Notes: generated by a model not told the origin, from the letters alone. 64,000 bases of DNA from Pseudarthrobacter sp. IC2-21 (GCF_034048115.1 NZ_CP139145.1:1054001-1118000); one strand, 5' to 3'; positions 44,764 through 53,011 are shown, counted from the first letter of the stretch. A program made the numbers and translations.

Positions 44764-45438
44764 ATGACCGAACTCCGCCCCGACGGTCCAGCCACAGTCG
44801 GCTTCCTCCACACGGCACAGGTCCACTTAAGTACTTTCGAGTCCCTGGCCCGGGAGCTCCTCCCCTCCGCACGCACGATCCACCGCGTGGATCCCGAAGC
44901 TCTGGAGCTTGCCGGACAGGACGGACCAAGGGAGCGCGTGCGCGCGGTTGTAGCCGGCTACCTTTCGGAACTCCGGGAGGCAGGATGCGAGGTGATCCTC
45001 TGCACGTGCTCAACGCTCGGTGAGGTCGCGGAAGGACTGTCAGGAGACGGCCTCCAAGTGATCCGCATCGACCGGCCTATGCTTCGCCGGGCTGTGACGC
45101 TCGGCCCCCGGATCGGTGTTATCGCGGCGCTCGCAAGCACCGTCGAGCCGACCACACGCGTCCTTGCCGAGGAGGCTGCGGACGCGCGAGCTGATATTTC
45201 CGTTGAGGTCAGCGTCGTGGCAGGGGCATGGGATGCCTTCCTCAGCGGAGATGCTGAGGGCTACCGCTCCCTTGTTGCACACGCGGCGCTCGCACTCTCA
45301 GTCCGTTGCGACGTCGTCGTCCTCGCCCAGGCGAGCATGGAACCTGCCGCCGCCCAGTTGGCCGGGCTCGGTATCTCTGTCCTGACGAGCCCCCGCTCCG
45401 CCGTCGAAGCGGTCGCCGCGGCCATCCCGTCCCGCTGA
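44764..45438 (+). CDS. Asp/Glu racemase-superfamily protein
   Basis: A 224-residue member of the aspartate/glutamate/hydantoin racemase superfamily. The first catalytic-cysteine region is VILCTCSTLGEVAEG, and a central GPRIGVIAALASTVEPT loop matches the fold. At the position of the second cysteine the sequence is VVVLAQASMEPAA, with alanine, so a two-base racemisation mechanism is doubtful and the true reaction is unknown. The ATG at 44764 has no ribosome site and lies about ten bases after a TTAGTC-like element, so the mRNA may be leaderless. Confidence 0.75.
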   Translation: MTELRPDGPATVGFLHTAQVHLSTFESLARELLPSARTIHRVDPEALELAGQDGPRERVRAVVAGYLSELREAGCEVILCTCSTLGEVAEGLSGDGLQVIRIDRPMLRRAVTLGPRIGVIAALASTVEPTTRVLAEEAADARADISVEVSVVAGAWDAFLSGDAEGYRSLVAHAALALSVRCDVVVLAQASMEPAAAQLAGLGISVLTSPRSAVEAVAAAIPSR

Positions 45439-45474
45439 CAGGGCGGCTCCGAATAGCAGTTGGAGGTGGAGGCA

Positions 45475-45984
45475 ATGAACGGACCGGCTGCTCACAGCGG
45501 GCCGCACTGGCGCCGGGTGATGGCGGCGCTCGCCAACCCTGACGCGCGAACCGCCTACGCGCAGATCGTGCTCGGTGAGGAAATCCTTGCCGCCGCGAAG
45601 GAGCAGCGCCGCAACCGGGCCGTCGCCATCCTGCTGGAGGCCGGGCTGGTGGAGCGGACGGGAAGCAACGCTTATCAGGCCGCCGAGACGGTCTTCCGCG
45701 AACTCCTCTCCCAGCAGCCAAGACGCCAGCCGAAGACCGGGGTGGACCGTTTCCTCCGCTTGGGCCGGATCGACAGGTACCCTGCCAACGCGGCCGACCG
45801 GCGCGAACTCCTGACCTGGATCGTGGGCGAAGCGATCCAGCCGGGGGAGGCCTTGACCGAACGGCAGGTCAATGAGCGGCTGCTGAGCTACACCGACGAC
45901 GTGGTGCTGCTGCGCCGCTACCTTGTCGACTTCGGGCTGTTGGAGCGGACCGCGTCGGGTTCCTCGTATTCACGGCCGGCCTGA
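45475..45984 (+). CDS. DUF2087 (putative transcriptional regulator) protein
   Basis: A 169-residue protein whose C-terminal part matches DUF2087: ALTERQVNERLLSYTDDVVLLRRYLVDFGLLER. The N-terminal 70 residues resemble a winged helix (WRRVMAALANPDARTAYAQI, RNRAVAILLEAGLVERTG). DUF2087 usually follows an ArsR or MerR-like DNA-binding unit, so a regulator is likely. ATG 45475 is chosen because GGAGG sits a few bases upstream; an in-frame TTG at 45460 is possible. It lies 36 bases after the racemase-like gene and is probably co-transcribed. Confidence 0.8.
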   Translation: MNGPAAHSGPHWRRVMAALANPDARTAYAQIVLGEEILAAAKEQRRNRAVAILLEAGLVERTGSNAYQAAETVFRELLSQQPRRQPKTGVDRFLRLGRIDRYPANAADRRELLTWIVGEAIQPGEALTERQVNERLLSYTDDVVLLRRYLVDFGLLERTASGSSYSRPA

Positions 45985-45996
45985 AACCGGGTTTGC

Positions 45997-46608
45997 CTAC
46001 GGCAGCGGCTGCCGTTCCCCGACGCTCACTAAACCGTCCGGCGCAACGTTCTCCCGCCGTCGTCGTTCTATCCGTTCCTGTTGGCCCGGCGAAGGAATCC
46101 GGGCGCCCTTGGCCCGGTTGCACCTGGCGCAGGCGGCGACGAAGTTCCTCAGGCTGGTGGATCCGCCCTTGGACCAGGGGTAGAAGTGGTCGCCGTGTTC
46201 AGCGGGTCTTGAACAACGGCCCCGGAACCCGGCCTCCATCTCACACAGACCGGCAGCCCGGGCCATGCCGTCGCGGCGCTGCTGGCGGGTGAAACGCCTC
46301 ACCGGGTCCCGGCGTCGGACGTCCCGGCGGTGAATGGTGGCGGCAACAATGGCCAGGACCACCAGAAACAGGCCGGGCATGACAGCCGCAGCCAGAACGC
46401 GGTCCAACATTCCGCGCGCGACTTCGGTCACGGCCGAGATACCGCTCCCGGCAACGACGTTCGCTTTCGGCATCAGGGCCAGGAAGACCGAGATTCCCAG
46501 CCACATCATCACAGCCGCATAGGCCAGACGCAGACCATGACGTGTCCAGTAGATGCGTTTCAGTTCCACCATCGAGTGGTCCGCCGCCTCGGTGGTTATC
46601 ACTCGCAC
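45997..46608 (-). CDS. Membrane-anchored HNH endonuclease
   Basis: This 203-residue protein has two hydrophobic helices (about 27-47, LRLAYAAVMMWLGISVFLAL, and about 75-95, AAAVMPGLFLVVLAIVAATI) followed by an HNH domain: LCEMEAGFRGRC, then HGDHFYPWSKGG, then LRNFVAACARCNRAKG. The C-x(9)-C...CxxC pattern would bind structural zinc and H in HGDHF is the likely catalytic residue. With two helices both termini are on the same side, probably the cytoplasm. GTG 46608 overlaps the end of the Excalibur gene by ten bases, so the two are co-translated. HNH domains attached to membranes are uncommon; the role is unknown. Confidence 0.78.
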   Translation of the reverse strand: MRVITTEAADHSMVELKRIYWTRHGLRLAYAAVMMWLGISVFLALMPKANVVAGSGISAVTEVARGMLDRVLAAAVMPGLFLVVLAIVAATIHRRDVRRRDPVRRFTRQQRRDGMARAAGLCEMEAGFRGRCSRPAEHGDHFYPWSKGGSTSLRNFVAACARCNRAKGARIPSPGQQERIERRRRENVAPDGLVSVGERQPLP

Positions 46609-47342
46609 CCCAGGCCGTCCCCATCTCGGTCGAGGCCATAGATGTCAGATCCGACGACTCTGACAGGTCCCCTCACATAGGCAGGACCGTTGCCGCTCCC
46701 GCCGGCGCAATCGACGTCAGAGGCAATGGGCACGCACGCACCTGAGTAGTTCGGGTCGCATCCGGACGGAGCTGCGGGGGCGGCTGGCCGCACGGGAACC
46801 TGAGCTTGGGCTTGGGCCTGGGCCTGGGCGGCCGCAGCGGCTGCCGCGGCTTGTTGCTGGCGGGCGGCTTCTGCGGCAGCAGCTTCCTGACGGGCCGCGT
46901 CCGCCGCGGCCTGATCTGCTGCGGCTTTCGCGGCCGCTTCCAGTGCTGCGTTGTCGGCTGCTGCCTTCTCTGCCGCGGCTTTCTGTGCCGCGGCCTGCTC
47001 AGCGGCGGCTTTCGCGGCCGCTGCAGCTCTCGCGTCCGTTATCCGCTTTGATTCCGCCTGCTCCATCCACATCAGTTTTCCGGCGTCAGTCTTGGTGCAG
47101 ACGAAGACTTTGGGTGCGTACTTTTCCGTCGCATTCTCGGAGATGCACGCGGATGACGCCGGCGCGTTCGGAGTGGCCGTCGGTGTTGCCTTTGGGGAGG
47201 CGGATTCGCTGGCAGGAGAGGCGCCTAAGGATGCCGCCGATTGACCACCGCAGGCCGTCGCTGAAATAACTAGGGCGACCGCAACAGCTCCACCGGACAC
47301 ATGGCGTCGAGATACCCGTGAACGTGGCGAAATTCCGACCAT
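46599..47342 (-). CDS. Excalibur-domain lipoprotein with alanine-rich stalk
   Basis: I choose ATG 47342, eight bases after AGAGG, because it gives a normal lipoprotein signal (SRVSRRH, a hydrophobic stretch, then VISATAC); ATG 47402 would make an over-long leader. The mature protein has about 215 residues. It has a Ser/Pro/Thr spacer, a cysteine-bearing domain (CISENATEKYAPKVFVCTK), a roughly 100-residue Ala/Gln/Lys/Glu coiled-coil stalk and a C-terminal Excalibur calcium-binding motif ending YGLDRDGDGLGCE. Excalibur domains are found on secreted actinobacterial and Bacillus proteins, often fused to nucleases. Here the nuclease is a separate, overlapping membrane HNH gene, which suggests they form a surface complex. 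Confidence 0.82.
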   Translation of the reverse strand: MVGISPRSRVSRRHVSGGAVAVALVISATACGGQSAASLGASPASESASPKATPTATPNAPASSACISENATEKYAPKVFVCTKTDAGKLMWMEQAESKRITDARAAAAAKAAAEQAAAQKAAAEKAAADNAALEAAAKAAADQAAADAARQEAAAAEAARQQQAAAAAAAAQAQAQAQAQVPVRPAAPAAPSGCDPNYSGACVPIASDVDCAGGSGNGPAYVRGPVRVVGSDIYGLDRDGDGLGCE

Positions 47343-47581
47343 ATGGCCAACCTCTTTGTTGACCTGCTTTCGCGCTTCATTGCGACGAAAGAGTGTATTC
47401 ATTTGTTGCCCCCAATAAATCAAGTATTCATTTGATGCGGATTTGCGCCGCGCGTAGCCTTCTGCCCTGAGGCTGGAAGGCGTGTGATGGGGCAATTCTC
47501 ACCGCGCTGCATCAAGGCTTCCGAAAGTTCTCCCCAGCTTTGGCTCAAGAACACCCGCCACGGAATCCGTTCTGGAGTCAC

Positions 47582-47618
47582 GCCGGAACCATCGTCCAGT
47601 TCAAAATTCCCGCGTGGG
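47582..47618 (+). pseudogene. 37-bp shred of the cytosine deaminase gene
   Basis: The bases from GCCGGAACCATCGTCCAG onward are the same as 37004-37040 of deaminase copy 2 except that one C is missing in the CCCC run before GCGTGG. The match covers the codons after the zinc cysteines (AGTIVQFKIPRV) and then stops abruptly at the hydrolase sequence. It is too short to function and marks an illegitimate recombination junction. Confidence 0.8.
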
Positions 47619-48043
47619 ACCCCTGGGCCTGACCTGCACCGACGATGTGGTGGCGCTGCTCGGCGATTTCCTTGATCACCTGGGCACGGGACCGGTGATG
47701 CTGCTCGGACACTTCTACGGCGCCTATCTGACCCGCGGTGTGACCGCCCAACGGCCGGACAGCGTGCTAGGGCTGGCGTTGGCGTGCCCCGTCGCCGAGC
47801 GGGCGGGCAGCGTGCCTGACCATGGGGTGCTCCGTCAGGACGCCGACGCTTACGACGAACTCGGACCCGCACAGCGGGCGGGGGTCGGCGAGTACTTCGT
47901 CTGGCGCACGGGCGCCACGGCCCGCAGATACCGGGACAGTATTGCGCCGGGCACGGCAATGGCCGACGAGGTTGCGCTGGGCCGAATCCTAGCAGGATGG
48001 ACGGTGAAGGTCGGGCTGACCGCGTTCCCTGCGCCCACACTGT
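47619..48043 (+). pseudogene. Alpha/beta hydrolase pseudogene, upstream part
   Basis: The frame reads DDVVALLGDFLDHL, then VMLLGHFYGAYLTRG, then DADAYDELGPAQRAG and ends at TAFPAPTL. The nucleophile elbow should be G-H-S-Y-G; phenylalanine replaces the serine, so the enzyme would be inactive. The N-terminal strand and cap are lost at the deaminase junction, and the sequence after PAPT is replaced by an insert. The missing remainder, starting again at PAPTLLVAGRRD, is found 1.08 kb further on at 49119. The reading frame after the break continues by chance to 48093. Confidence 0.8.
48028..48038. repeat. Left 11-bp direct repeat at the hydrolase break
   Basis: CCTGCGCCCAC, which encodes part of PAPT, is repeated at 49122-49132 at the start of the second hydrolase piece. 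The two copies bound an insert of about 1.09 kb. Confidence 0.6.
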
Positions 48044-48252
48044 CAGAGGTCATCTGCATGGCGGTTGTTTGTTCGAAGGTGGAACCCTATTAGGTACCCC
48101 TAATTCCCCGCGCTCCTATTCCCTTACCCATGCAGCGCAGGGTAGTTATTAGGTCCCTCATCCGAGAAAGCAGAAAGGTCATCACGCGTACCGTTGCCCG
48201 AATTTGCGTCATGAAACTTCTGTTAAGCAAGATCAACTACAAGGAGCTCAGA

Positions 48253-48753
48253 ATGAATCGCAGGCTGATTCCCGCAGTTATCGTGGCCGGACTTGTTGCG
48301 GCCGCCAGTTCCGTAACCGCCGCCAACGCAGCACCACCAACCGATGCCGGATTTGGTCCAATTTCACTGGGCAAAGTTTGCACCTTCGATGCCTCCGTCA
48401 CCGCTACCGTGACCGGGAAAACCAAGACGATCACAAAGCCCGATGGGCAACGAATTATCACTTCTCCCGGCCAACGCATCACTCTGTCCGCCAACGGCAA
48501 AGCGGTCAGTTATGTCATTACCGGTACACGCTTCGAACGTGACGTGACGATTAATGGCGCACCAGCCGTCGAGGTGAAAGTGACGGGACGTAACATCTTG
48601 GTCAATGGGCCGGGAACCGAGACACCTGGAATATTCCTTGTGGTAGGCAACTTCGATTTTGCCCTAACGCCAGCCCCAGAAAGCGCTGAGGTGCGAGGGT
48701 TCAACCCCAATGGTCCGGGCCAAGTCATCGACGTCTGCAAAGCTCTTTCGTAG
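48253..48753 (+). CDS. Small secreted protein of unknown function
   Basis: ATG 48253 follows AAGGAG by eight bases; the product has 166 residues. It begins with a clear Sec signal peptide (MNRRLIPAVIVAGLVAAASS) and a likely cleavage after AANA. The mature part of about 138 residues is beta-rich and contains two cysteines (KVCTFDAS and VIDVCKAL) that could form a disulfide, plus VTGKTKTITKPDGQRI and NILVNGPGTETPG motifs. Similar uncharacterised secreted proteins are common in actinobacteria. It is carried on the insert that splits the hydrolase pseudogene. Confidence 0.82.
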   Translation: MNRRLIPAVIVAGLVAAASSVTAANAAPPTDAGFGPISLGKVCTFDASVTATVTGKTKTITKPDGQRIITSPGQRITLSANGKAVSYVITGTRFERDVTINGAPAVEVKVTGRNILVNGPGTETPGIFLVVGNFDFALTPAPESAEVRGFNPNGPGQVIDVCKALS

Positions 48754-49118
48754 CAGCTCCATCCCAGGCAGACTTCTACTCCTCGGTGACGGAAGCGGCT
48801 CGCCGGGTTCAGCATCCGGTGGACGAATGCTGGGTCCCAGCTGCAATAAATGCTGGCGCTTAAGCCCTGTACTGAAAACCAAGGTTGAGTTCCCGTCCAA
48901 GGAGTGCCCAGGACGCGTACTCCACGAAACCATCTCCGCGGCACAATAGGGCCATTCGCCTCCCTTGGGTAGCCACGACCCTGCAACGACCACGGAAAAC
49001 CACCTGCAAACATAAGGACAGCAGCAAAAACAGAAAAAGCGCCCCTCAACGATCACGGTGATGGTGTCGCCGTCTTGAAGGAACAGTTGGGGGTCTCATC
49101 GGTAGGCGACTCTCCGGG
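48754..49118. other. Gene-free right part of the insert
   Basis: About 365 bases between the secreted-protein stop and the hydrolase remainder. Open frames here are antisense shadows without ribosome sites. No inverted-repeat end matching the left side of the insert was found. Confidence 0.4.
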
Positions 49119-49328
49119 TTGCCTGCGCCCACCTTGCTGGTGGCGGGCCGACGCGATGCGGTCGCCGGGTACGCGGACACGGCCGCACTGCTCGACCGCT
49201 ACCCGCACGCCACCCTGGCCGTCCTTGAGGACGCCGGCCATGCGCTCATGCACGAGCGGCCCGAACTGCTCGCCGCGTTGCTCAACGACTGGCTCGGCCG
49301 GGCCAGCGCCCACAACAGGTGGGGATGA
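49119..49328 (+). pseudogene. Alpha/beta hydrolase pseudogene, downstream part
   Basis: Seventy codons reading PAPTLLVAGRRDAVAGYADT and then LEDAGHALMHERPELLAAL, the strand with the catalytic aspartate (RRD) and the histidine motif (DAGHALMHE) of an alpha/beta hydrolase. It continues exactly where the piece at 47619-48043 stops, so the two were one gene. There is no start signal of its own. Confidence 0.82.
49122..49132. repeat. Right 11-bp direct repeat at the hydrolase break
   Basis: CCTGCGCCCAC identical to 48028-48038; it may be a target duplication or the homology used for an insertion. Confidence 0.6.
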
Positions 49329-49414
49329 CCCCCAACCCGTATGCGGGTTTCCCCCCGTACCCAGGAAGGGAAAGCCCGCCTAGCGTGGAAGGCAGCCAAA
49401 CAAGGAGGTTTGCC

Positions 49415-50278
49415 ATGGGTGTTGTGCCCCTGAAGGACATCGTCGAGCCCGCCTTTCACGCCCGCTACGGCGTCCCGGCCATCAACATTTTCAACGACCT
49501 GACCATCGAGGCGGTCCTCGCCGCCGCCGAGGAAGCAAACTCCCCGGTCATCCTCCAGACCTCCGTCAAGACGGTCCGCAGCATCGGCTCACGCCAGCTG
49601 TTCGATATGTGGAAGTCCCTGACCCTCGGCATCCAGGTCCCCGTGACCCTGCACCTGGACCACTGCCCGGACCGGGACGTGGTCACCGAATGCCTCAAGG
49701 CCGGCTGGAACTCCGTCCTGTTTGACGCCTCTAACCTGCCCGTGGAGGAAAACCAGCGCCAGACCATCGAAGTGGTTGCCGAGGCCCGGCAATACGGCGC
49801 CCAGGTGGAGGGCGAGATCGAGGCGATCACCGGCGTCGAGGATGACCACGGCTCGGACAACGTGGCCCTCCAGCAGAGCCTGGAGACGGCGCTGAACTTC
49901 ATCGACGCCACCGGGATCGACGTCTTCGCCCCCTCGATCGGCAACGCGCACGGCTCCTACAAGGCCGCCCCCGTGCTCGACGTCGGCCGCGTTACCGAGA
50001 TCGTGGAGGCCCGGCACATCCCCATCGCCCTGCACGGCGGGTCCGGCCTGAGCCCGGAGCAGTTCGCGGACCTGATTGCCCGGGGCTGCGCGAAGGTCAA
50101 CATCTCCACCGCCTTGAAGGAAACGTTCATGCAGTCCTCCCTTGCCTTCCTGAAACAGGCCGAGCAGAACAACAAGTGGGACCCGCCGTCGCTGTTCCGG
50201 CACACCCGCGCGGAGGTCATGGCCATGGTCAAGGAGCTGACCGAACAGTTCGGCAGCGCCGGCAAGGGCGGCCGCTGA
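49415..50278 (+). CDS. Class II (zinc) ketose-bisphosphate aldolase
   Basis: ATG 49415 follows AAGGAGG by six bases; the product has 287 residues. Zinc and substrate motifs are HLDHCPD (catalytic D and Zn histidine), EGEIEAITG, GNAHGSYK and LHGGSGL followed by KVNISTAL for the phosphate. The closest subfamilies are GatY/KbaY-like and other short class II aldolases that split a ketose bisphosphate into dihydroxyacetone phosphate and an aldehyde or aldehyde phosphate. It leads a four-gene operon with a HAD phosphatase and DhaL/DhaK, which would interconvert dihydroxyacetone (or a related ketose) and its phosphate. The exact sugar is not readable. Confidence 0.9.
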   Translation: MGVVPLKDIVEPAFHARYGVPAINIFNDLTIEAVLAAAEEANSPVILQTSVKTVRSIGSRQLFDMWKSLTLGIQVPVTLHLDHCPDRDVVTECLKAGWNSVLFDASNLPVEENQRQTIEVVAEARQYGAQVEGEIEAITGVEDDHGSDNVALQQSLETALNFIDATGIDVFAPSIGNAHGSYKAAPVLDVGRVTEIVEARHIPIALHGGSGLSPEQFADLIARGCAKVNISTALKETFMQSSLAFLKQAEQNNKWDPPSLFRHTRAEVMAMVKELTEQFGSAGKGGR

Positions 50279-51114
50279 TGCCGGCCCTGATCTTCGACTG
50301 CGACGGCGTCCTGGCCGACACCGAACAGCACGGCCACCTGCCCGCCTTCAACCGGACCTTCGCCGAGTTCAACGTCCCCGTCCAGTGGAGCGTCGAGGAA
50401 TACGGCGAGAAGGTCAAGATCGGCGGCGGCAAGGAACGGATGCGCAGCATCGTCACCCCGGAGCTCGCCCGCAGCCTGGGCCTGAAGGATGACGCCGCCG
50501 TGGACCAGGCCATCCTGGCCTGGCACCAGCGCAAGACCGCCGTCTACAAGGACATGGTGGCGTCCGGGGTCATGCCCGCCCGGCCCGGGATCGCCCGGAT
50601 CGTCCAGGAAGCCCACGACGCCGGATGGACCCTCGCGGTGGCCTCCACCTCCGCGGAACCGGCCGTCCGCGCGGTCCTCACGCACGCCGTCGGCGAGGAC
50701 CTCGCGAAGCATTTCGCGGTGTTCGCCGGCGATATCGTCCCCGCGAAGAAGCCCGCCCCGGACATCTACCTGCTCGCGCTCCGCGAGCTGAACCTGGACC
50801 CGGACGACGCGATCGTGGTCGAGGACAGCGCCAACGGCCTGCGCGCCGCCCTGGCCGCGGGGCTGCGCACCCTGGTCACGGTCAGCGGCTACACCCGTGA
50901 GGAGGACTTCACCGGCGCCTCCCTCGTGGTCAGCTCGCTGGGCGACCCCGCCGGGGAGGCACCCGAAGTCCTCGCCAACGAGGCCGGCGTCGACATTCCC
51001 GGCGTCGTGACCCTCGCGACGCTGCAGGCCATCCTGTCCCGGCCCCGGCCCCGGCCGCCCGGCAACGGCGCCGGAACCCCCACCGCCCCTTCGACCCCGA
51101 CGGAGACCCCATGA
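50278..51114 (+). CDS. HAD-family phosphatase (CbbY/beta-phosphoglucomutase-like)
   Basis: The start overlaps the aldolase stop (TGATG). The 278-residue protein has HAD motif I DCDGVLADTE near the N-terminus, motif II in VASTSAEPAV, the lysine motif PAKKPAPDIYLLAL and motif IV IVVEDSANGLRAA. A helical cap lies between motifs I and II, as in CbbY and beta-phosphoglucomutase. The C-terminal 30 residues are a proline-rich tail. It probably removes phosphate from a sugar phosphate made or consumed by the neighbouring aldolase and kinase. Confidence 0.9.
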   Translation: MPALIFDCDGVLADTEQHGHLPAFNRTFAEFNVPVQWSVEEYGEKVKIGGGKERMRSIVTPELARSLGLKDDAAVDQAILAWHQRKTAVYKDMVASGVMPARPGIARIVQEAHDAGWTLAVASTSAEPAVRAVLTHAVGEDLAKHFAVFAGDIVPAKKPAPDIYLLALRELNLDPDDAIVVEDSANGLRAALAAGLRTLVTVSGYTREEDFTGASLVVSSLGDPAGEAPEVLANEAGVDIPGVVTLATLQAILSRPRPRPPGNGAGTPTAPSTPTETP

Positions 51115-51749
51115 CCGCCACCGACCTCGCCGACGTCGAATACGTCGTCCGCACCCTCGCGCAGACCGCCGTCGACAAGGAAAAGGAGTTCGGCGACCTG
51201 GACGCCGTGGTGGGCGACGGCGACCTGGGCTACTCCCTGGCCCGCGGCTTCGAGAAAGTCCTGCAGGACTGGGACAGCCTCAAGCGCGACGACGTTCCCA
51301 CGTTCCTGCAGCAGATCGCCCTGGCGATCGCGAGCCGGATCGGCGGCACGTCCGGACCGCTGTGGGGGACCGCGTTCCTGCGCGCCTCCGCCGCGGCGAA
51401 GACCGTGGACAGGATCGACGGGGCCGCCGCCGTCGCCATGCTGCGCGCCGCCGCCGAGGGGATCATGACCCGCGGCGGCGCGAGCCTGGGGGACAAGACC
51501 CTGCTGGACGCCCTGGTCCCGGCCACCGACGAGCTGGAACGCCAGCTTGCCGCCGGTGCCGGAGCCGCCGAATGCCGGGCCGCGTTCGCCAAGACCGTCC
51601 GGGAATGCGCGGACGCCACCAGCAAGCTCGAGGCCAAGCGGGGCCGGGCCAGCTACAGCGGTGCGCGCAGCATCGGCTCCCCGGACGCCGGTGCCACAGC
51701 GCTCGCCGTCATCATCGAACGCATCACCGAGGGCTGGGACCAGCGCTGA
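51111..51749 (+). CDS. dhaL: Dihydroxyacetone kinase subunit DhaL
   Basis: The 212-residue protein overlaps the HAD stop by ATGA. It has the nucleotide-binding DhaL elements GDLDAVVGDGDLGYSLARG, GGTSGPLWGTAF, GGASLGDKTLLDAL and a C-terminal GSPDAGATALA. DhaL binds ADP/ATP and two Mg2+ and transfers phosphate to the substrate held on DhaK. No PTS-type DhaM is in the window, so either a DhaM is elsewhere or the pair works with free ATP as described for some split kinases acting on erythrulose or related ketoses. Confidence 0.93.
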   Translation: MTATDLADVEYVVRTLAQTAVDKEKEFGDLDAVVGDGDLGYSLARGFEKVLQDWDSLKRDDVPTFLQQIALAIASRIGGTSGPLWGTAFLRASAAAKTVDRIDGAAAVAMLRAAAEGIMTRGGASLGDKTLLDALVPATDELERQLAAGAGAAECRAAFAKTVRECADATSKLEAKRGRASYSGARSIGSPDAGATALAVIIERITEGWDQR

Positions 51750-51799
51750 GCCCTGTTTGTCCTTCATCAACCTGACCAGCACAACGACGTGGAGATCAC

Positions 51800-52795
51800 A
51801 TGAAAAAGTTCCTGAACGACCCCAAGCAGTTCGTCCCCGACATGCTCGAAGGCCTGGCGCTGGCCAACCCCGAGACCCTCAAGTACGTTCCCGAATACAA
51901 CCTGATCATGCGCGCCGACGCCCCGGACCAGAACAAGGTCTCGATCGTGCAGGGCTCCGGCTCCGGCCACGAACCGGCGCACGTCATGATCGTGGGCAAG
52001 GGCATGCTGGACGCTGCCTGCCCCGGCGACGTGTTCGCGGCACCGCCGTTCGACTACGTCTACGAGACCACCAAGATGATGGCGTCGCCCAAAGGCGTGC
52101 TGCTGCTGGTGAACAACTACACCGGCGACAAGATGGTCTTCGACATGGCCCAGGAAATGTCCTCCGCCGAGGGCATCAACGTCCGGACCCTGTTCATCAA
52201 CGACGACGTCTCCGTGGAGGACTCCACCTACACCATCGGCCGCCGCGGCGTGGCCGGGAACTTCTTCGTCATCAAGGCCGTCGGAGCCGCCGCCGAGCGC
52301 GGCGCGGACCTGGACGAGGTGATCCGGATCGGGGAGAAGGTCAACTCCGTCACCCGCAGCATGGGCGTCGCGCTGACCGCCTGCACCCCGCCGGCCAAGG
52401 GCAGCCCGCTGTTCGAACTCGGTGAGGACGAGATCGAGATCGGCGTCGGCATCCACGGTGAGCCGGGACGGCGGCGCGGGGCCATGATGAGTGCGGACGA
52501 GATCGTCGAGGAGATGCTCACCCCGATCGTCCGGGACCTGCCGTTCGGCGACGGCGACCGGGTGGCCCTCATGATCAACGGCCTGGGCGGAACCCCCATC
52601 AGCGAGCTGTACCTGCTCTACGGCCTGGCCCACAAACGCCTCGCCGGGCAAGGCATCAGCGTCGGCCGCAGCTACGTCGGCGAGTACTGCACGTCCCTTG
52701 ACATGGCCGGAGCGTCCATCACCCTGGTCAAGCTCGACGACGAGATCGAGTCGCTGCTCAGGGACCCCGCGGAGATTCCCATCCGGGTGTTCTGA
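51800..52795 (+). CDS. dhaK: Dihydroxyacetone kinase subunit DhaK
   Basis: A 331-residue DhaK with the start 51 bases after dhaL, behind GGAG. It has the substrate-pocket motifs GSGSGHEPAHVMIVGKGM, PKGVLLLVNNYTGDKMVFD and GVGIHGEPGRRR, where the histidine forms the covalent hemiaminal with the ketone. With DhaL it phosphorylates dihydroxyacetone or a similar short ketose, feeding the class II aldolase upstream. The order aldolase-HAD-DhaL-DhaK is unusual compared with dhaKLM operons. A hairpin terminator follows. Confidence 0.93.
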   Translation: MKKFLNDPKQFVPDMLEGLALANPETLKYVPEYNLIMRADAPDQNKVSIVQGSGSGHEPAHVMIVGKGMLDAACPGDVFAAPPFDYVYETTKMMASPKGVLLLVNNYTGDKMVFDMAQEMSSAEGINVRTLFINDDVSVEDSTYTIGRRGVAGNFFVIKAVGAAAERGADLDEVIRIGEKVNSVTRSMGVALTACTPPAKGSPLFELGEDEIEIGVGIHGEPGRRRGAMMSADEIVEEMLTPIVRDLPFGDGDRVALMINGLGGTPISELYLLYGLAHKRLAGQGISVGRSYVGEYCTSLDMAGASITLVKLDDEIESLLRDPAEIPIRVF

Positions 52796-52839
52796 GGGCC
52801 CTCCCCGTCATGGGGGTACCCAGCCAGTGAAGTACGACG

Positions 52840-52875
52840 GCGGAGCCGGTCACCTTTTCAGGTGGCCGGCTCCGC
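52840..52875 (+). terminator. Terminator after dhaK
   Basis: GCGGAGCCGGTCACC pairs with GGTGGCCGGCTCCGC (14 pairs and one G-T) around a TTTTCA loop, 45 bases after the dhaK stop. It separates the kinase operon from the following regulator. Confidence 0.75.
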
Positions 52876-53011
52876 TGGTGCTGGCAGTCGCCGCTGGTCA
52901 GGCGGGATATTCCACCCCCACATCGGCGTGCGAGGTGCCATTATGGTGGGACAGATCAGCAGTGCACTGCCGCGTGGCCTGCGGCGCGCGGTTCGTCAAG
53001 GAGGACGAGAA

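Noticed and set aside
47619..48093. Functional hydrolase starting near 47614
   Set aside because: N-terminus missing, nucleophile serine changed to phenylalanine and the C-terminal half displaced by 1.1 kb.
48510..49049. Minus-strand protein of about 180 residues
   Set aside because: It overlaps the secreted-protein gene in antisense and has no ribosome site or conserved features.
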